From Crotophaga sulcirostris (taxonomy: Eukaryota > Chordata > Aves > Cuculiformes > Crotophagidae), in contig VYZB01000030.1 of NCBI GenBank assembly GCA_013397455.1, positions 3,164,366-3,228,365 of the forward strand: a stretch of DNA of 64,000 bases. Direction: 5' to 3'. The notes beneath the pieces are model-generated. The model did no database searches. It had not been told where the DNA came from and saw only the letters and a program-made list of their open reading frames with translations. A program made the position numbers and the translations under genes. This document shows positions 11,699 through 23,087 of the stretch, piece after piece (the stretch's first letter is position 1; each line of letters starts with the position of its first letter).

Positions 11699-14600
11699 TG
11701 CCTCACTTCTCCCATGGATGATTAAAAGGGTGTAAATATCCACTGGGCAATTTTTCAGTGTGACATTTCTGCCATGACTTTATCCAAAACACGGAGTATC
11801 AGCTATCAGGAAACGCGCTGCCTTCTAACACAAAGGCTTCAAAAAGACTCCCATGGCATTCCAGATAGAGCAGGAATTTCAGTGATAGTTTGAGTGTGTA
11901 GCTTGCTCCATAGGTTTTGATTCCCTAGAACCACATCATCAGAGAACAGCATCAAAGGTGAACACACTATGAAAGACAGAGTTAGTCTGCAAACACAGAC
12001 TGATTTGTGCTTTTCCTCCAACCTTTTTCGTCTAACCCTCTGGATATTCAATGAGAGGAAAATAGAAGTGGCTGAATGTAGTCACATCCTCACTGCAGAA
12101 TGGGAAAAAAAGAAAAATATTACCAAGGTAGCTGAAGCCGAGGGATTTCGGTTCATTAGATTTGTATTATATTCTTAAATGATTCCCAGAGAAGTGCAAA
12201 ACCAGGCAAAAATTGTGTCAGGTAAAGCCTGACTGCCATGCACAGAATTTTTTTGTGGCAACAGGTATCAATAAGTCAGGAGTGGGTATTTTTTCAGCTC
12301 AGTGCATTAATTGCTTGAATCGGACGATGCTTCTTTTAAGAAAAACTGTAGTCTATAAAATGATAAATTAATGTGACTAATGTAAACAAGCTTGAGAGTC
12401 TACGTATCAAAGGAAAACTGATTGTGCCTTCCTTTGTCCCACAATGTATTTATTGTCTTGTGCAGAGAAAACATTTGGTAAAGGAGAAAAATATAACTAC
12501 TAATAGGTAAGCAACCACAACAATTTCTTTTTCACCATGGTAAAGGTAAGAGTTTTAGCAGTTGATACTGGAATTGGCCCATATGCTTTAAAAGAAAGAA
12601 AAAAAAAGAGGGGAGAAAAATTTAAAAAGGTGCTTTTTTTGCCACACACCTGCAAGAACAGGAGACATGGGAAGAATTTGAATTCAGGTGCACTTAGATT
12701 TTTAAGGGGTTAGAACTCTTAATGTTGGTTGTGTAGCAGCAACCAGTTAGTTGTGCAACGCTCTTCTCATAATTCCCTGCCTTGTCACACCATACATCCC
12801 TGAAAAAAAGAAAACAGGAACTTGGAAGCCTAGAATACAAAACACTACAGTAAAACACTTACACACACTGTTTAGCCAGGAACAATACAGAAAATTTAAA
12901 TAAACATTTTGGTAACCTTATCTAAAACTCAGCAAAGAAGTGTTTGTGCACTGCAGAGGGCTAAAAATTCATAATGGCATCTACTCTCTAGAGCAGAATT
13001 TTTCCACAAGAATATCTGAAAATACTGTCCAAAGTAGGCTCTCATCTGAGTCCTGACATCTCAGAAATGTCACCGCTGCTTGAGGACAATTTGTGGTTGT
13101 AAGAACTAGGCATTTACAAGAAGCTATTAAGACAGACAGTACTGCACTGGGTTTTGCTGAAAAGCAAGAAAATTTGATAACCAATTTAAAAGTGTATCCA
13201 CAATTTCTATCTGATATTTACATAGAACCTTTCCACAATTCAAAAAAATTAATCCTACACAGAACAAAGAGCTTTTGTATCAGCTTCACAGAAGCATATG
13301 ACATGTTCTCATCATGCACACGAACAAACAGGAAAGAATGGATTTATTGTGAACTGGGATTTTTGCTATAAATTAAAAGGCCATTCCCTTTTATATGTCA
13401 TGTGTATTTAATTTCACTCCATAGGGTAATCCACTGAGAGTTCAGAGAGCGCCAAGATCTACTTTCCCCCTTCCTTTTATTTCCTTAGGCAAATATCGAG
13501 AATTAAAGACAGAGAAAAGATGAAAAAAGGGAAGGCCAAGGGAAATACAGAGGTCCAAGAAAGAAAGTAAGACCAGTCTAAACAAGGATTTTTCCTGGCC
13601 TATACAAGAAGCACTGATTATTTATAACAAGCAAAGGCATCTGTCTTTGATTATGATTTCATGTATACTGTAGATGGTGGTGAGCTTGCTGTGTGCCAGA
13701 GAAGACTGTCATCCTGCAGGATGAAATTCCAGGGAGAAAAACTAAATTCTCTCTAAGGGAGAGACTTCCACCTTTGACTAACTGAAGGGCAAACGGAAAG
13801 AGCTTTTATGCCAGGAATAACAAAATTGCAAGCTATTACAGAATGTAAGGAAATCAGATTTAGTTTACAAACAAGAGGCAGAGTCAAAGTGCATACATTT
13901 TAAATAAGCATACTTGAAAGTGTAACTGTTCAAAGGAGTCTCAAGCAGTTTAAATTTTGCAAAACTTAAGAATCCATATGATGGAAAAGATAACTTTCTT
14001 TTCTACAGACCTTTAGCTGACAGGCTGCAAATAGCTTTTGCTTTTTTTTATTCGAGGAACTATATGCGCAGCAGCCTTAGGGAATAAAAGTATTTTATGG
14101 GGCCAAAAAAGGCACTAGGTAAGTACAGCAACAGGATGTATGCAAGACATTCAAATCTGCAGAGTTAACTGAGAAGGACACTCTACCATCTCTCAACTCA
14201 TAACAAGATGCTTCAGTCTATCAATCTGTAAAGCTGGCATGTAAAACATTAAACCTGCTGAATCTCTCTATTACAGTTCTTCCTTTCAATGAAAACTAGA
14301 AACAGCTGAACTTCTCCAGCCGAGCCAGCTCACAAGAAGTGGAGATAATAGCAACCAGAAGTACCTCACAAGCAGAAGATTTTCTCAGACTGGAAACTGG
14401 GTGCTATTTCAGTGCTGTCTCTCTTGAAATGGTAGAAAATTACATACTACAATGACAGCAGTAAGAACCATCAAGATATGTGACACTTGGTAGTCTGAAC
14501 AAGCACTCTAAACATTTGTTTCCTTTTCTAGGGCTGAGGAAAGCAGCTTCCAATTACCCATTCTTGTCATTCAGGACACCCCATCTGTATCTGAAATCAA

Positions 14601-15302
14601 AAGAGAAAGTGTGAAAGTCTTCATGGCTTCCTTCTCACTGCCAGATACATCAGAAGCAAGCTTCGCTTGATCATGTCTGCTCCATCAAGACCAGACCTTA
14701 GGCCTCAGTTACAATCAGAATCACTTTCCTGCCTTTAAAAAAACCACACCAACCAACCTAACTGCACTACCCACAGTGCCAAAAAGGACATCTGCTGGTT
14801 TGATGGACAAGTTACAGTTCAGAGTAGTCCGAAATCTGTACAGCTTTTCAAGAGGCAAGGAGTTGACAGCATTTTGTTGACACATTTGCTTAAAATAATA
14901 TACAGACTTACAGATTTGATTTTGAAATATTCTGCATTTGAACATTGCCAAGTGATAACAACATGACACAGGCACTGAAACTCCATCTTACCAGTTTCTC
15001 ATCGGCTTGAACAAACTAGAAGGAAGGAGTCTAGATATTTCTTTAATTGAGGTGGCAGGGTAATTATGGAAGTTTATCCACTGGAGCAGAATGCTGTCCA
15101 AGAAAAGCTGTTTTACTGATTGAGTGGCTATGTCTGGTAATGCATTATATCAAAACTCTAAAATCACATTAAAATAATTTTCTCAGAGTAGGTACTATTT
15201 TACAGTTCCTTATTTAACACATTCCATTAAAAAACAGAACATAAATCCCTGGTACGGTAACAGAACTATGGTCACTAATCACCTCTGGATTTCTTTAAAT
15301 AA

Positions 15303-15318
15303 TAGACCTTCAGGTCTA
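15303..15318. other. Inverted repeat TAGACCT-TC-AGGTCTA
   Basis: Seven-base perfect arms are separated by two bases. Each arm contains AGGTCT, one base from the AGGTCA half-site of nuclear receptors. The symmetry is visible; binding is speculative. Confidence 0.4.
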
Positions 15319-18118
15319 AGCCTGTACTGTTGATGCGACTGGGATTTTTGCCATTTCAGTGCCACTGGGATGGGATCAGATTTGGAGTTGGTTAGTTATA
15401 ATAATAATGATAATGAATGATAATTTCTAGCAGGCAGCCTGGGTTAGCAAGGAAGGCTGTCACATTTCTTTATGTACCTGACATTGTGCTGAGAAATTAG
15501 TATCGCTGCACAAGCTCACTGAGGGCAAGTATTGTAAAAGAAATTGTCAAACCTGAATCCGAATTGTTTTCTTTTTCTCTCACTTCACCTCCCTCCTTAA
15601 GAGCTTACTTAACCCCTCTCATCTTATTTTCATACCACAGCATTTCCTAGCCTCAGCACTGCCATTTTTCAAACCATTCCAAACATTTCCATCTTTCAGT
15701 TCTGAAAATGGAAGAGGAAACTGCTTAGGAGATTCATAAGGAACGGGGTATAAACACTGAAACCTATATTTATTTACTTATTATTACCAGGGGTATCTGT
15801 GAAGGATGTGACACACTCAGAAGCCACAGTTTGGCGAGAAAGGTTGTTCAGCATTTTAAGACTGTTAGGTTCCTAAATGTGCCCCCAAAAGCGGCACTTA
15901 AAGGCTAAGGTCACAAAATTCCTAATCACATTCTATTATTTTTACAAATGCCCAGTGTAAGTGCTTTAGGTTTGCTTTGCACATTTTCAAAATTTTGACT
16001 TTACATGACCTTCTTCATTGATTTCTGTGTGAGAAGAGAAACCAAATGAAGCATCTGTTTTCTTCTTCAACACAAAGTCCCAGCAGGAGGAGTACAGTCT
16101 TCATTTGTTGGAAAGCCTTAGCTGAACAGTTTTGATCCTTTTGGGTATATAAAGATCTTTTCTCAGAGGACACAGATAAAATTTCAAAAGCAGCAGCACT
16201 GGCTTCTCAGACAATAATGAACATCCCCAGCTACCCCAGGAACTCATAGTCTGCTACAGACTTGATGTGTGTGGTGAAGCCAAGTACAAACACAGCTTCC
16301 AGATCTAAAACCTGTGGCTGGAAAACTTAGAGGTTAAATGTCAGTCTCCGGAGAAAGCAAAAGGATTAACAGTGGTGGAGTACCTTACTTACTGCCAAAG
16401 TACAATGATAAGGCTGCTGAAAAAGGAGAAATACTAAGCAACATTATCAGAGGCCCCACATTTTACTAAAGGCAGGCAGAGAAAGTTTCTCACACTTGTA
16501 CTTTTACCTTGCTGATTCCTTAATTTATTTATTTATTTCTAATCTCATACTTAAAAATGCCTAACACTCAGTAACCTGGTGAGGCAAACATGACAAAAAC
16601 TAGAAAATTGAAAGCTAATGTTTGGGAGGATGGGTCAAATGTCCTAACCTTTCATCCAGGCCCAAGCACCTGTCCTGGCCTAGGTCTCTAGGGGAAAAGT
16701 ATTTGTGGTCTCAAGCACATTTCAGAGTCCCACACCACACGGCAGTAGTAGTAGTCTTGGGAGAACAGAAGCTCAAGGAATGGAGTACCAAGTGCATTGT
16801 GGGTCAGGATTATGGAGCAAAGAAAACGTTGAGACTTGTCGAGGACATCTTCAGGCACAGGCTAAGCTACCACTTCTGACCAGAGGTCAGGAATTGAGGC
16901 TTTCCTAGTACAAACTCCACTTCTCTGCGTTGGTCTTGCCCACAATTGAAAGTCTTTCAGTGATGCACAAAGTGTTTTGTTACCTGTGGATGCTATAATA
17001 GCCAACATCTGGACTCTGGAGAAGCTGAAGTTCCCTCCCTGCTCACCCTACCTGTTTAGATACCCTGGGGTGGGTAACAGGAACTGCAGCCTCTGCTCCC
17101 CTTCTGCCACTGCCTCCAGGCTGCTCCTGTGGACACAGCTCATCACCAGTGACCAGAAGGCAAATTTTGTGACTTGGAATCAAAACCAGAACCAAATCCA
17201 ACCTCAAAGTCCACACTAGGAGGTAAGAGCATTTCCATTTCACCACTAGTCTAGTCTAGGTAACAAGCTGTGATGCCACATCTGCTGTATGTTATCCTGT
17301 TCCTGCAGATCTCTCTGTGTTGTGTTGCATTAATGAAGAGTCTGGTGCCCATCAACTTCTTGTGACTGGTGATACCATTAATGAAAATTTGTGCTTGGCA
17401 AGAGAGGTATGGTTGTCCCTCAATAAATGAGATACCCCCTCCACATATTTTCCATCTTTTTAAGTGGCATTGCTTAGGTGAAACACCTCACTGAGATTTT
17501 ACATTTTTTCTTAAATGCAAGAGTTTGGAGGTAATCCACATGCAAATGTGAAATAAATATGATCTTGGATTCAAAACTAATAGCAGTTGTTACTTAGCAG
17601 AACTTAAAAAATCCCACATCTTTGTATGATCATCTATTTTTATATATTTAAATGAGCAGGGATGTCATCAGACTCAACTAGAGTTAACTACTTGATCTGA
17701 AGTGATGCTTTTGATCACTGTAGCTTTAAGGAGTGTGTTTGCATTTCTACTCAACTGAATACTTAAGAAAAAATATTTTTAAAAAATGTTGCTTGCTATA
17801 CAAGTCTCACTAGAATGGGATGCACAGCGATAAAATTTCCTTTATGTTTAGAGGCATCAGCAATCAGTCAATGGGACAGAAAAACTGGGAACTGCATTTT
17901 TAAGCAACATATCTTACTTATTTCTCAATGTATTTAATGCAGATTTTATGCAAAAGAGGTAAGAAAGGACATGTGGCAAACCTGGCTTGGAGTTGCAGAA
18001 GTGCAAAATGAAAATCTAGTCATTCAATCAATTTTAAACCAAATAACCCCATGTCTTTGGAAAATGACTAACTACATTTAGTAATATATCATTCAAATTT
18101 GACTATAAGGTTACATTA

Positions 18119-18155
18119 AAAATTGGGTGAATTTTTATAAAATTGGGTGAATATT
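18119..18155. repeat. 20-bp-period direct duplication
   Basis: AAAATTGGGTGAAT occurs at 18119 and again at 18139, with a short T-rich linker. This is a small local tandem duplication. Confidence 0.7.
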
Positions 18156-18952
18156 TACGCATGACTCAAAACCCCTACAAATCAAGGCAAGCTACAGAAA
18201 CAGTGACATAGCTACACCATCATTTAAATTTTGCCACTACCATAATGAGCTTTAATTGTGTAATTATTTCACACTTCAGCTGATTTGCACATGTTGTTCA
18301 TGACCCTCGCAGCCATAAGAAGTAACATACGAGGAATAGAAAGGCTCTGTCCTCAAAGCTAGACATCTGCAAGTAGGAGGAACAACAGAAAATCCTTAGG
18401 AATCTTGTCAGAGTTGAAACATCATTTTCGTGCAAGATCAAAATAATTCTTCCCAGGTTCAATCTTGCACTTTCAGGGTATTTTCTTTTAATGGGTTGCA
18501 GTCCTACCAAGGTCTGAGCTAGATTAGTTCTCCACACTAAGATTTACTGAACTGTTAGGATTAAAGCTGGTGGTACTGAAAACTGGAAGTGCATAGACAG
18601 CAGAACCTAATTTGAGGTTTAACAATAAAGAAAAAACAAGGAGGAGATGCCTTTCATTGCATTAGGCATATCGAAGACTGAAGATTTACTGCATACATAT
18701 ACTTTCTGGAAATGATCAGTTACTCTATTTAGGTTTAAAAAATTGCAATTGTCTTTGCAAAACAAATCATTAGATTTGCATACAATCATGCTGTGTAGCC
18801 ATGTGAAAATAAATTATATTTTCTGCTTGCATTTCTGTTGCAGATTTAATTGATGTAACAGTGCAGAAAACTGAGACAAAATTTTATTTCTTCTGCCTTT
18901 TAATTACCATCTGCTAACATAAGATTACATTTCTTAAAGTGACTGGGTCTAC

Positions 18953-18999
18953 CTGCCAGCTGAATTTTTCGCCTGATTTCTTCAAGCTCTGGCAGCTGC
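18953..18999 (-). other. Splice-flanked open segment, possible exon (unrecognised)
   Basis: Read on the minus strand, the segment ends at GGCAG before GTAGACC and starts after a moderate acceptor. A second usable AG would start it at 18995. In the frame that fits its neighbours the peptide is QLPELEEIRRKIQLA, charged and helix-prone like coiled-coil segments. Its outgoing phase fits 11272-11329. The peptide is protein-like, but too short to assign. Confidence 0.18.
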
Positions 19000-19674
19000 C
19001 TTCATTATTGGTGAAAATGGCATGGCAAAGCTAGCATGAAAAATGAGGCTAAGCACCTGTCACTTCATTTTTCTGCAGAGAAACAAAGAAGACACATGAA
19101 ACTCTATGCTTTGCACCATCTATACTCAGCAACAATTTGCTGCAAAGAGAATAAAGCATCAGTTTTTTCTTGCATAAAGAAGCATGACATAAAAGCACTT
19201 CTAGAAACCTACATATGTATAATAATCAGAAAAGATATCTCCAAATAAACCATACAAAGAAATAAAATAAAGAAAAAAATGTGCATAAAAATTTCCCCCT
19301 TCATCACTGAATTTCTTCTATAGGTAGAATTATCCCCTAAGTATGGGCGGTTTGAGGATAAGAGCTTACTAGTGAACTTCACCTAATAAGAGATAGAGTC
19401 AAGCCTCTTATTAATTTCCTCTAAAGCACAAAAAGCCTCCCATTAAAGCATGAATCAGCCAGGTACTAAGCACATTAATCCCATGAGTAATCTCACTGCA
19501 GTCACAAGTGTTTGGATGCCATAACGTTTTCTAGAATTGAGCCCCTGAGCCCTATAAAAGATAGCTAAGGTGCACTTCAAGCCAGTGTCTGCTGGAAAAG
19601 GTAACTGTCTCATCAGAACCAGCTATTTGAGCATCGTTTGAAACCTGTCATCTTTCATGAGTGGCAGTACTCAC

Positions 19675-19698
19675 CTGGAGAGAGCTCCAGAATGGAAA
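19675..19698 (-). other. 24-bp segment with near-ideal splice sites on both sides
   Basis: On the minus strand a pyrimidine tract of more than 20 bases ending in CCATAG precedes this segment, and CTCCAG/GTGAGTAC follows. All three frames are open, so phase does not discriminate. It could be a microexon feeding 18953-18999, or a decoy pair. Splice-site quality is the best in the window. Confidence 0.15.
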
Positions 19699-21825
19699 CT
19701 ATGGAGGAGGGCAAAGAAAAAGGCATAAAACCCACATTATAACAACTTGTTCCTACTGAGTTTACTGCTTCATCACAAAATAAAAATGGTTATGTTAGTC
19801 AGTTGCTCTTTTCCCAAAGCAAAATAACCAGTTCAGGATGCCTGAAGCATGGTAAGATGTAGCTAAGTTAAAAAGAGGGCTAGATTGCAACCTAAATACC
19901 TATTTGTCCAGGACCCCCAAGCTCAGGGTAAGAATTTTAGCTAAATTGCACCATGGTCTCTCTGAATCCTCCTCAAAGGACAGAACTACAGCGGTGGCTC
20001 TGATTGCCTGGAATGAATGAGAGTGGATCCATGAGATAATTCCTTCAATTGAGCGTAAAAATAAGGCAAAGAAATGTGGGTAGATTCTGTTATGGCTGAG
20101 TCATAACCTTCTCTGTCCAACACATGGAATATCTAAGACCATCTGCCACCTAAAATAAGTTTTAGCTCCCCTTCGAGTACAACAATTGCAAACTGTGGCA
20201 GCTCTTAAAAAATACACTGCAAAATGAAAAGGAAAATATAAGTACTGAAGCAGTGAGAATTTCCTGGGCAAGAGTTCCCAGTATTGATGAAACATAGAGA
20301 TAACTGAATTGGACACAAGATCTTGCTGATTTTGCTTGGAGATAATTTTCTGTCAGGCTGGGCGCATAGAGCAGCACTGCTTACTTTGCACAGTGACAGT
20401 TAAATCCTGTCAAGGTTAAAAAAAATTGATTTGCTGTTTCTTTGATTGTTTTTTTCTACATATTCTTCCCCTATCCCTTTTCACACTCAGTATCTTATTC
20501 TCTGCCAAATTTTGAGGGAGTATCTGCAGAAAATTTTGCCAAAGTGTGACAAGAACTACGAATGATCTTAATTTCACATACGGTCCAGCAACTGCCTAAA
20601 GGGAAGACCAAGTTTTCAGATGCACAAATTTGTCTACCAAGGTCACAAAAGGACTATGATGCAAACCTAAGCAAATATTTCTAAAGAATTCTCAAAGTAA
20701 TTTTTCCTTTCAGAAAGACCATCATTGCTCCTATTTTAATCTTTATTTCAGCATCTGTTTTCTAGCAGAGGCATGTAAACCATAAAGTCTTATATTCTGG
20801 AGATACTTGAGTTAGGTCCATGGAGTTATTATAGTCATCCTCTAATCCAAATGATCCATGAGAAGCCAAATTACCAACTCTGAGCAGAAGTTTGAAGTTC
20901 TATCTGAGAGGCACACAAAATACTTATTCTGAGAGATTCAGTTTTTGTACAAAACTGAAGTTGTCCTGTTTTCCTTTGGAACTGAACATACACATGACCA
21001 AAGATGTCATTCTTTGACAAAAGAATGATTTTAGAAATAAGAATTGAAGAGAGATCTACAATTCCATGCTGGAACGAACAGAAGAGTTTGTGAGATAAAT
21101 ATATACTTTATTTCGTTCTTATTTATGGAAGGGTAATTGAATTTTTTTGCATGAGAGACTTTGATGAAATGCACTTGAGCATCTAGTGGGAAACATGAGG
21201 AGTTTTATTGGTTTAATTCTTTTTAAAGGCATTTCTAATTTTTACGAGGCTAAGACTGAAATATTGCACCAATTATTAGCGTATTTCCAAAGAAATCATT
21301 AGCAGTATATTTTCACACTTATAGCAGTGAAGAGTTCAAATGAGGGTCAGATAATAGTATTGCTATATGGGTTTTTATTAACTTCCCTTTTATTACAGTG
21401 TCTTCTAATTAGCATGTTAAAATACAAGTTCCAATGCCCGCACTGAAAATAAATAAATAGATAAATCTATTGGCAAGTGCCATGCTGAAGTAGTCAGATT
21501 TGCAACATTATAGATGGCCATGTCAGGTAAAGACTGTGACCCTCGCTCATTTTTTACAATAAACAAAACAGGATTTGGCCCTGTTTTGGATGAGAAACTG
21601 GCAAATGCAGACAGTGCAGGAAAGAGAATTGGTAGTTCAGTAGGTGGCACTCTTCTCTTGGAGTTGGTATTGAACCAAAGCAACAGCATGTTAGTAAGCA
21701 GCAGAGATGTTACATGATGAAGTAGATACTAGAGAGACCTTTAATCACATAAGGTCAAAGATCCCAAAGTATCTTTTCCAGACTATTAGCAGTAATCAGC
21801 ATCCTGTTCAGGCTTCCAGTTTGGT
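19699..21825. other. Non-coding-looking DNA
   Basis: Unique sequence up to the CR1 fragment. No supported gene, repeat family or RNA. Confidence 0.55.
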
Positions 21826-21975
21826 ATCACAGTATTATAAGGTTGGAAAGGACCTCTGAGATCTTCAAATCCAACCTATAACCCAGCACTAACACTAACA
21901 CCAACACCAACCCATCATCTAAACCATGGCACTGAGTGCCTCATCTGATTTCCTCTTGTTGCTTCAGTAGAGTAA
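21826..21975 (-). mobile_element. CR1 LINE, 5'-truncated 3' end
   Basis: The forward strand reads ATCACAGTATTATAAGGTTGG then AAAGGACCTCTGAGATC, the reverse complement of the conserved avian CR1 3' tail (CCTTTCCAACC plus the ATTCTRTG-type end). Farther right, AAACCATGGCACTGAGTGCC matches the CR1 tract just upstream of that tail. The copy therefore lies on the minus strand with its 3' end at 21826. Its 5' truncation is somewhere near 21975; the right edge is uncertain. No reverse transcriptase or endonuclease coding remains. CR1 is the dominant LINE of birds, and this is the main reason for calling the host avian. Confidence 0.85.
21887..21913. repeat. Hexamer array inside the CR1 tail
   Basis: Four to five copies of a CACYAA-type hexamer (ACTAACACTAACACCAACAC) occupy the CR1 fragment between its two conserved blocks. 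Copies differ by C/T. This looks like slippage expansion after insertion, or a feature of the CR1 subfamily. Confidence 0.7.
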
Positions 21976-22602
21976 GGAATCGTGTGAAGCCCAGTGCTGC
22001 AAATAATAAAAGGATTGAGTTTCCTGAGCAGGAGACACCCGCAGTTCAGGTTGTTCAAACCAGGACAACACTAGTTCATGCCTCCTGGAGTACATAACCA
22101 GCTTCAAAGTATATAACACTTCAAAGCTTACTAGATGAAACCATTAATAAAAAGAAAGCTTTGTCACAACTACGCCTTATGAGTGAGTGGATTAATTTAT
22201 CCCTTATGGTATGACTCATATTTTAATTATTAAATGAAAATAAAAATCAATATTTTTTCTTAAAAACCCACCTCAATCTCTAAAAGGAAGTCCAGATTAT
22301 TTTAAAGATGAAATTTGAAACTGTTCAAGCTTCCGTTACCATGCAGAAGATAGAATCATGCAGTTGGAAATGCACATGGTTGTTTATTCTAATGTACAAG
22401 GTGGTCTTATGCATTCAAAAAGTTATACACCACAGAACAAGTCACCACTTACAGGCTTCTGCCAGTCTTTAAACAAATTTCAATATGCCATCTTATCATC
22501 TGTAAAGTTACATTCAGAAAACCAGAATATAAAGTTATATAAGACAAAAACTTAATGAACTCGTTCAAGTCTTTAGTCTTTAAGGAAAGCTAAGTAAATA
22601 TA

Positions 22603-22624
22603 TACGAGGTCCAACACAAAAAAA
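22603..22624 (+). repeat. Left terminal inverted repeat of the mariner-type element
   Basis: 22 bp beginning TACGAGGTCC. Positions 1-2 are the TA target dinucleotide. Confidence 0.8.
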
Positions 22625-22794
22625 CCCCTGAGACGAGCCCTATAGCTCAGGAACCAGGAGTGGGAGGGTAGAGACAAAGAGATGGTTATAGAACACGTTC
22701 TAACCTGTCACAGTGAGACAAGGCTCAACTCTATCGCTCAGTACGAGTGGCCATGTGTTCAAATAGAGACATTTTCTTACTCACAGTTGGAAAA

Positions 22795-23032
22795 ATGTTG
22801 GTGTGCAGGAGTGAACAGCAAGTTCTTCTGAAACTGAAAAATTCCCAAAGATCAAGCCGGTGCTGAAAGGTACCCATGTTTTTTGTCAGTAGAAGATGTG
22901 AAAGCAAAAATGATGGTGATTCTCAACCTGCTTTCAGAGAGTGATCTGCAGAATTACTTTGAACATTGGCAACATCGTATGCAGCTGTGCATCGACTCAG
23001 AAGGGAACTATTTTGAACGTGGTTGTAGTTAA
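22795..23032 (+). pseudogene. Mariner-type transposase, N- and C-terminal remnants fused by a deletion
   Basis: A frame from ATG at 22795 to TGA at 22864 contains SEQQVLLKLKNSQ, which resembles the first helix of the mariner DNA-binding domain (the EQR..IKF.LKLGK pattern). A second frame, open from 22838 to TAA at 23030, contains SVEDVKAKMM, then LQNYFEHWQHRMQLCI, then GNYFERG. These resemble the C-terminal mariner signature (W..R...C....G.YFEG). The frames differ, and the catalytic core with D,D34D is absent. A functional family member has about 340 residues; only about 60 to 80 survive here. It is non-functional. Confidence 0.8.
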
Positions 23033-23065
23033 TTTTCTTAATTTGTTAAATAAAAAGAGTTACAT

Positions 23066-23087
23066 TTTTTTGGTGTCAGATTTTATA
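23066..23087 (-). repeat. Right terminal inverted repeat of the mariner-type element
   Basis: On the minus strand it reads TATAAAATCTGACACC followed by A-tract, matching 15 of 22 positions of the left repeat. Confidence 0.8.

Larger units (their letters stand above)
11330..18952. other. Non-coding-looking DNA
   Basis: No supported gene. It contains an 18-bp palindrome at 11681-11698, an inverted repeat at 15303-15318 and a tandem motif at 18119-18155. The minus-strand segment 17052-17126 (75 bp, open, followed by GTAGGG) has only a weak acceptor, so I do not call it. Confidence 0.55.
22603..23087 (+). mobile_element. Internally deleted Tc1/mariner-type DNA transposon
   Basis: The 485-bp unit begins TACGAGGTCCAACACAAAAA and ends in its imperfect inverted complement, with TA at both outer edges, the target dinucleotide of this superfamily. 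Fifteen of 22 terminal positions pair; six of the seven mismatches are transitions, as expected of decay. Inside are remnants of both ends of a mariner-type transposase, near 22795-22866 and 22838-23032. The DNA between them is too short for the catalytic domain, so its acidic triad is lost. Such copies can move only with enzyme supplied in trans. Family identity within mariner is not resolved. Confidence 0.85.

Noticed and set aside
17052..17126. 75-bp open minus-strand segment, GC-richer than its flanks, phase 0 at both ends
   Set aside because: Its acceptor has almost no pyrimidine tract, and its phase does not fit neighbouring candidates.
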